From Methanobacteriota archaeon (GTDB lineage Archaea > Thermoplasmatota > Poseidoniia > Poseidoniales > Poseidoniaceae): DNA of 7,285 bases. The notes beneath the pieces are model-generated. The model worked only from the letters and a program-made list of their open reading frames with translations, made no database searches and was not told the DNA's origin. The stretch covers positions 1 through 7,285 of the forward strand of contig JABJFP010000035.1 of the NCBI GenBank assembly GCA_018662715.1, written 5' to 3'. A program made the translations under genes and the position numbers. Shown piece after piece: positions 1 to 4,500 of this stretch (positions within the stretch are counted from its first letter, which is position 1; each line of letters opens with the position of its first letter).

Positions 1-128
1 GAACGCTCCAGAACAACCCACATCCTACTCCATCCAAATGAAGTTGATGTGATGTTATGCATCAGATGAAATAAAAAAATCCTTTTCATTCAAGAATTAT
101 TTTAAGACTGTGAGTTGAGCGCTTTCGT
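1..128. other. Left-edge intergenic region
   Basis: No gene can be supported here. In all three plus-strand frames a stop codon occurs by base 69, so a gene entering from the left on the plus strand could only contribute a tail of at most about 22 residues. On the minus strand an ATG at 62 opens a frame that stays open to the left edge (starts MHNITSTSF), with another ATG at 23, so the 5' end of a divergent gene is possible but unproven. The stretch at 66-89 holds a short inverted repeat (ATGAAA at 66-71, TTTCAT at 84-89) around a run of seven A. An AT-rich element follows at 95-105. Confidence 0.5.
95..105 (+). promoter_or_regulatory. Candidate archaeal TATA box of the FUN14-like gene
   Basis: The bases AATTATTTTAA are centred about 28 bases before the ATG at 129. 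That is the spacing expected for an archaeal TATA box driving a leaderless or nearly leaderless transcript. No strong Shine-Dalgarno sequence lies just before the ATG, which fits leaderless initiation. A purine-rich BRE element is not convincing. The call rests on composition and spacing only. Confidence 0.4.
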
Positions 129-440
129 ATGGACATAAGTGCATTGCTCGCAGAGAACATACTTCAAGGCGTCATTCTAGGGGTTCTCCTCGGTGTTCTT
201 CTTCAACTCGCCACGAAGTTAATTCAATTGTTTTTAGTTGTCCAATTCGTCCTTTTTAAGTGGCTTGAGGCCCGGAATATCATCATCGTCGACTGGGACC
301 GATTGACCTTTGGCTTGTTGGAAACGCCTGAAATCATTGTTGGACAGGCTCAGGATTTGGCGGATAGTCTCATTGAAATGGGGGTATTTGGAAGCAGTCT
401 TGTTCTTGGATTCCTTATTGGTCGTAAACTCAAGAAGTAA
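129..440 (+). CDS. FUN14-family small membrane protein
   Basis: This is a 103-residue integral membrane protein, close to the usual size of a bare prokaryotic FUN14 domain (about 100 residues). It has three hydrophobic segments. The first, at about residues 8-28, is glycine-spaced (GVILGVLLGVLLQLATK). The second is at about 31-45 and is followed by the FUN14-like stretch WLEARNIIIVDWDRL (45-59). The last is a glycine-containing helix at about 85-98, ending in the basic tail GRKLKK. The GxxxG-type spacing, the 'long hydrophobic helix, then I-x-V-x-W' pattern and the terminal G-F-x-x-G-x-K-x-K pattern are what I use to assign the family. The eukaryotic relative FUNDC1 is a mitochondrial outer-membrane mitophagy receptor. 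Archaeal and bacterial members have no established function, and the LC3-interacting extension is absent here. The ATG at 129 is the first start after an in-frame TGA at 111-113. The family is fairly secure and the role unknown. Confidence 0.72.
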   Translation: MDISALLAENILQGVILGVLLGVLLQLATKLIQLFLVVQFVLFKWLEARNIIIVDWDRLTFGLLETPEIIVGQAQDLADSLIEMGVFGSSLVLGFLIGRKLKK

Positions 441-462
441 TTGCAAACACCATTGTGCTTAG

Positions 463-474
463 TGTAATTAATTT
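463..474 (+). promoter_or_regulatory. Weak candidate TATA element before the Tudor/EF-hand gene
   Basis: TGTAATTAATTT is the most AT-rich stretch in the 102-base gap between the two plus-strand genes. It lies about 70-80 bases before the ATG at 543, so it would imply a 5' leader of roughly 45-50 bases rather than a leaderless message. Nothing TATA-like sits at the leaderless distance, near 515. Read-through from the upstream gene is an alternative. Confidence 0.2.
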
Positions 475-542
475 CCAGATCTTTCCATTTCTACAAATTC
501 GGATACCGAAGATTTGGTTAGGTTGTTTCGCTTCCATCGCTT

Positions 543-1484
543 ATGGACGACGCAGTGATCAGCCCAGATGGCAAATGGATGTGGTCGGGAACTGAATGGA
601 TTCCCGCACCTCCAAACCAGAGCCCACAGCAACTCAATATGCAGGACTCCGTAATTGCTGGGGACGTAATAAGCAACACGACGATCCATAATGATCCCTC
701 AGCCGTCACAGAAGCGGTCATCACTGCCCTTCGGCAGATGGGCATGCTCGGTCAAGTGGTTGAGCAAGCCCCACCGCCCTCTCCAGAAATTGAACTGCCA
801 CGTACGCTTGAAACGGGTGCAAGGGTCTTTGTTAACTGGAAGAATTACGGTCACTTCTATGCTGGTAAAGTTGCTAGGAACAACCCCGATGGGACTTACC
901 TCATCCATTTTGATGACGGGGATGTGGAAGACCATGTCAACATGGGACGTATCCAGCCGCTCGACGAGTCTTCCGAGGATGTTCAAGCGTATATTGAGCA
1001 CGATAACGAGGCTGAAAGAGAGTTGATCGAGGCGTTTCAAGTCTTTGACACAACGGGAACTGGAACAATTCCTGCTAGTGAGTACCTTCGAATCCTAACT
1101 GAAATTGGAGACGAAACCCTCCCCATTGAGGATGTCTTGAATGAATTTATTGACCTTGGAATTGAACTGGATTCTGAGATTGACTACCGAGCGCTTGCAA
1201 AATACATGGTGGCTTCCGAGCAATACGAAACCGGCCATGTTAGCAAAGAGGAGGTTGTGATGAAGGACGCCTCAATTGATGGAAATGTGCTTTCCGGTTA
1301 CGCCTATGAACACCCCAAACTCGGCGAAGGGCGCCTCAACTCCTCATCTATCCTCAACATTACCTACGATGATCGAGCAACTGCACGGGTTGAAACCAAA
1401 AATACCGTCTTCATTGTCGGTCCAACAGGATGGAGCGAACGACCAAAAGATCATCCCTTCAACAACTCTTCAACTTCGGACTGA
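543..1484 (+). CDS. Tudor-like and EF-hand multidomain protein
   Basis: This is a 313-residue soluble protein with no signal peptide or membrane helix, so probably cytoplasmic. Visible modules in order: a Trp-rich motif at 7-24 (SPDGKWMWSGTEWIPAPP); a Ser/Asn/Thr-rich segment at 34-56 followed by a short helix (53-75) and a proline linker (76-82); a Tudor/Agenet-like barrel at about 90-140, with G-x-R-V-x-V-x-W, F-Y-A-G-K-V and H-F-D-D-G-D-V-E; a calmodulin-like EF-hand pair at about 157-224; and a beta-rich module at about 244-296 (GYAYEHPKLGEGRLNSSSI), followed by a polar tail. The first EF loop (169-180, DTTGTGTIPASE) keeps Asp1, Gly6, Ile8 and Glu12 but has Thr at positions 3 and 5. The second loop (206-217) is degenerate. 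Tudor-like folds often bind modified peptides or act as structural adaptors, and EF-hands bind calcium or hold a fixed fold, so an adaptor role is plausible but inferred. The ATG at 543 is the only start: an in-frame TAG lies at 519-521 and no start codon lies between. Confidence 0.75.
   Translation: MDDAVISPDGKWMWSGTEWIPAPPNQSPQQLNMQDSVIAGDVISNTTIHNDPSAVTEAVITALRQMGMLGQVVEQAPPPSPEIELPRTLETGARVFVNWKNYGHFYAGKVARNNPDGTYLIHFDDGDVEDHVNMGRIQPLDESSEDVQAYIEHDNEAERELIEAFQVFDTTGTGTIPASEYLRILTEIGDETLPIEDVLNEFIDLGIELDSEIDYRALAKYMVASEQYETGHVSKEEVVMKDASIDGNVLSGYAYEHPKLGEGRLNSSSILNITYDDRATARVETKNTVFIVGPTGWSERPKDHPFNNSSTSD
561..614 (+). other. N-terminal Trp-rich DGKWMW motif
   Basis: Residues 7-24 contain three Trp and end in a PAPP turn, with the pattern D-G-x-W-x-W-x-G-x-x-W-x-P-x-P. 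From memory, similar motifs recur in otherwise unrelated proteins of Marine Group II archaea, often next to a Pro/Gln-rich or membrane region. It looks like a small beta-hairpin interaction module. The function is not known to me. Confidence 0.45.
804..962 (+). other. Tudor/Agenet-like barrel
   Basis: Residues 88-140 show the strand pattern of a Tudor-type SH3-like barrel: an opening G-A-R-V-F-V-N-W, a second strand H-F-Y-A-G-K-V, a turn with N-P-D-G, a third strand T-Y-L-I-H-F, the D-D-G-D-V-E turn and a closing R-I-Q-P-L. Candidate aromatic cage residues are Trp99, Tyr102, Phe105, Tyr106 and Phe123. Whether they form a methyl-ligand cage cannot be read from sequence. Confidence 0.62.
1011..1214 (+). 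other. Calmodulin-like EF-hand pair
   Basis: Residues 157-224 follow the helix-loop-helix spacing of a eukaryotic-type EF-hand pair. The first is EAFQVFD, loop DTTGTGTIPASE (169-180), then YLRILTEIG. The second has helix IEDVLNEFIDL, a loop at 206-217 with Ile213-Asp214-Tyr215 at the beta-bridge position, then LAKYM. In the first loop Asp1 and Glu12 are kept, but positions 3 and 5, usually Asp or Asn, are Thr. The second loop lacks the acidic residue at position 12 (Ala217). Calcium affinity is therefore probably low or lost, with the fold retained. Confidence 0.65.
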
Positions 1485-1562
1485 TAGCTGACATTGGATG
1501 AAACGGTAATTGATGGACAACAAATTTTAGTTTCCAACTGCGATCAATTCCTTCGACCATAC
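1485..1562. other. Short convergent intergenic gap
   Basis: This gap separates the stop codon of the Tudor/EF-hand gene from the stop of the large minus-strand gene. A second in-frame stop (TAG) directly follows the TGA at 1482-1484. The only T-rich stretch on the plus strand is ATTTTAGTTT near 1524-1533, a weak candidate for an archaeal oligo-T terminator. No stable hairpin was seen on either strand. Confidence 0.4.
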
Positions 1563-4500
1563 TCAGAGTAGTTCATCAAGGAAAGAAAGATCCAAGCCTG
1601 CTGATGGCTGAACTTGATTCGGCTGCTGAGCTGCGGGATTGTATCCAGGTTGTACGGGTTGTGGCTGAACAGGCTGCATTGGTTGCTGAACTGCGGGGTT
1701 GTATGCAGGTTGCACGGGTTGCGGCTGAACAGGCTGCATTGGTTGCTGAACTGCGGGGTTGTATGCAGGTTGCACGGGCTGCGGCTGGACTGGTTGCATT
1801 GGCTGTGGTTGCCCGTAATTTGGCTGGAGAGGTTGATTTGGTTGATTGTATCCTGCTGGCATCGGCGGTAGTGAAGTTTCTGGTGATAACAAACCATCCA
1901 TTTGTGAACCATCATCTGTTCCCCATGTTGAGGCTTGAGTATCCCATGCTTTGGAAATGTCCGAACGTCCTTTCCGACTTCGACTGAATGTTAGGAGCAG
2001 TACAAGGACTGCAATCACGATACCTGCCGCTAGGAAGTTGCGCGTTGATAGCAACGTCTGGAGGCTAAGGTCGCCCTTATCTTCGGCTGGCCCACCGGTC
2101 TCTTGACTGGCACTGAGTTGTATTGCTTCAACCGTTTGTTTGACATTTTGTTGATCAAATGGAGTCACGGATAGATACCAGTCTGAAGTATTCGTGAGCG
2201 AAGGGAAATTCTCCCTTGACACAATAAAACTGGTTGTCGATATCTCATCTCCAATGAGTGTTGCATTCGCAACCTCTGAAAAATTCTCTTGGCTTATATG
2301 GACTTGATACCCTAGAATGAATTCGGATTCAACTTGGTCCCATTCAACCAGTATCATATCTCCGTTGACCCATGAGACCATCAGGCCTTCGACGCTTGGA
2401 AGGCCGTTTCCATTGTTGGCGAAACCATCGTCAATGGATTGTATTGATGCCGTAACGAGATCGCTCATGATGGCGTTTCCGGAGAAGTCAACCGGTACGA
2501 CTGCGACCCATACGGTCAATTGTGGAGTCACATCGAAATCCCCAGCGATTTTGGAAATGGTAAGTGGGAACTTTGGGGCCCTGTCGGTAATGAATGTCGG
2601 TGTAGTAGGGCCGTTAGAGCCGTTACCAACGCTCGTAAACCCAAATGGAGCAGTATACACGTGGTATTCGAAAATGTCGCTTGCGGAGGACAATTCAAAC
2701 TCAAGGTTTACTGCCGAACCATCATCAAATGGTCGGTCCTGTAAGGTGAGATTATCAATTCTTTCAGGGGCGAGTTCGTCTTGGAAATTATTGATTGGAA
2801 TCGCGCTTGGATTCAGCAATTCGGTCAGGTATGCGTCTCCATCTGGGTTGTGGACCGTGACGGCGACATACAATTTCGTGTTGGGCCGTATCAATCCAGA
2901 AACACTGATTGTTTCTCCAAATGCATCAGTCGAGTAATAAATTCCAGAATTTGCACTAAGGGCAATTGACTTTCTTTCCTCATCAACCCATTGTTCGTCA
3001 ATAACGACACAACCGCAGGTGTCCGGATCGGTTCCGTACTCGTCCCACAACGATGCAACATTGTCCAAGGGGCGGTCTGCAACCCAAACGGTGTAGTAAC
3101 CGAAGTTTTCAGATGTCGAAACCGACCAAATGACATCAACGGATGTTCCTTCGTCGTTGGGTGTGTCAAACACTTCGATGTCCGTAACACGGCTGGGAGG
3201 TATGACCTCCCCGTTGAGGTTATCAACAGGCGTTGCGTTGACGATTTTGACATCATTGCGTTGTGAATTAAGATACACATCGAATGCTATGACCCCGATA
3301 TAGTATTCTTTGCCGTCAATCAATGGAGCTCCATTAAAGTCGGACAGTACGGTTGAATTCACGGAGCAATCGGCGATGATTTCCGAGGCCGTGAATTCAT
3401 CAACGGAAGTTGGTTCAAACGAAAACTCAACATCAGTCACCATGAATATTTGATAGAAGGCACAATCCTCTGCATCGGATGCATCCCATCCTACCGTGAT
3501 TCGTCCACCACTGTCGTTCGGTGTATCTGTTGCAACGACATTGGTGAGCGCCGCAGGTGGGACGCCATCATCTTCACCATCGGCGGCAATGACTGGGCCT
3601 ATGATGAGGGCGTTTGAGGCATCTTCTTTCCCTCCTGCATCAATGCAGGTGAATCCAAGCCAGTACGGTTTCCCAGTTTCCACAGTAACTTTAGTTGTGT
3701 TGCCGTCGCTGAATAATACGGTCGTTTGGGGCACGAGGTTCGCTGCGCCGTTAGTGTAAGAAGAAGAGTCCAAGATGTAAATTCCCGTTTGAGCCGCATC
3801 CAGTGCAGTGCATCGAGCCCATTCCACGCTAAGTTCGCCTTCCTCTCCGTTTTGGGAAGGAACTGCCGTAGCCCATGCTGGCGGCGTTGGTATCTCGTCG
3901 CTTGTAACCAGTGGTCCAGCAATGGAACTCGGCACGCCATACCTTCCATCTTCATATTCTACGACGACCAATGCATAGTATTCAGTCCCATCAACAAGAG
4001 ATGCACCGTTCGCAGTTGTTGCTACTGCAACGGTCCGAGTGTACACAGATTCAGAAACATCAGCGATTCGTCCCTCAAAACTGATGTCGGTGACCAACTG
4101 ATCCCATGGGCCGTTATTGACATAAACATGGTATGCCTTGAAATCAACATCCGGAACAATTGACCATTCAAGACTCAAAGCGCCACCTCCATCGTTTGGC
4201 CGGTCGTATGCGTCTGTGATGACCACCGGAGTATCCTCACGAATCCAATCGTAAGTGAGCCGTATTTCCATACTTCCATTGCTTGCAGAAAGCAGTCGTA
4301 GCGGAACGTAGCGAGTTTGATTGATAATTTGGCCGTTGTCGATAGCAAGTTGCAATATCTCTTCAAGATTTACGGAATTGGAGATCGGTATTTCAGCAGT
4401 GTAATTGAATTGAATCGTTTTTGCCCATACAGAGGAATTTGAACTCGGAGAACTCAATGCAAACGGCATGTATTGGAAGAGAACACCGTTTCCATCAGGT

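Noticed and set aside
1..62. Divergent minus-strand gene starting at base 62
   Set aside because: Only about 20 codons are visible, the start has no clear signal at the right spacing, and the peptide is not recognisable.
66..89. Inverted repeat ATGAAA/TTTCAT as a terminator
   Set aside because: Six-base AT-rich arms with a 12-base loop are weak, and no T-run follows on the plus strand at the needed place.
1604..1987. Plus-strand open frame of 127 codons over the tandem repeats
   Set aside because: It is antisense to the Pro/Gln repeats, which avoid stops on the opposite strand because of their composition. Its product is a simple repeat of AEQAALVAELRG with no start signal.
1563..2036. PGF-CTERM or LPXTG-type sorting signal at the C-terminus of the giant protein
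   Set aside because: No PGF or LPXTG motif precedes the helix, and 139 residues follow it, which neither system allows.
2317..2937. Plus-strand open frame of 206 codons inside the Fn3 region
   Set aside because: The opposite strand encodes clear Fn3 domains in a continuous frame, and the plus-strand product is low in recognisable structure.
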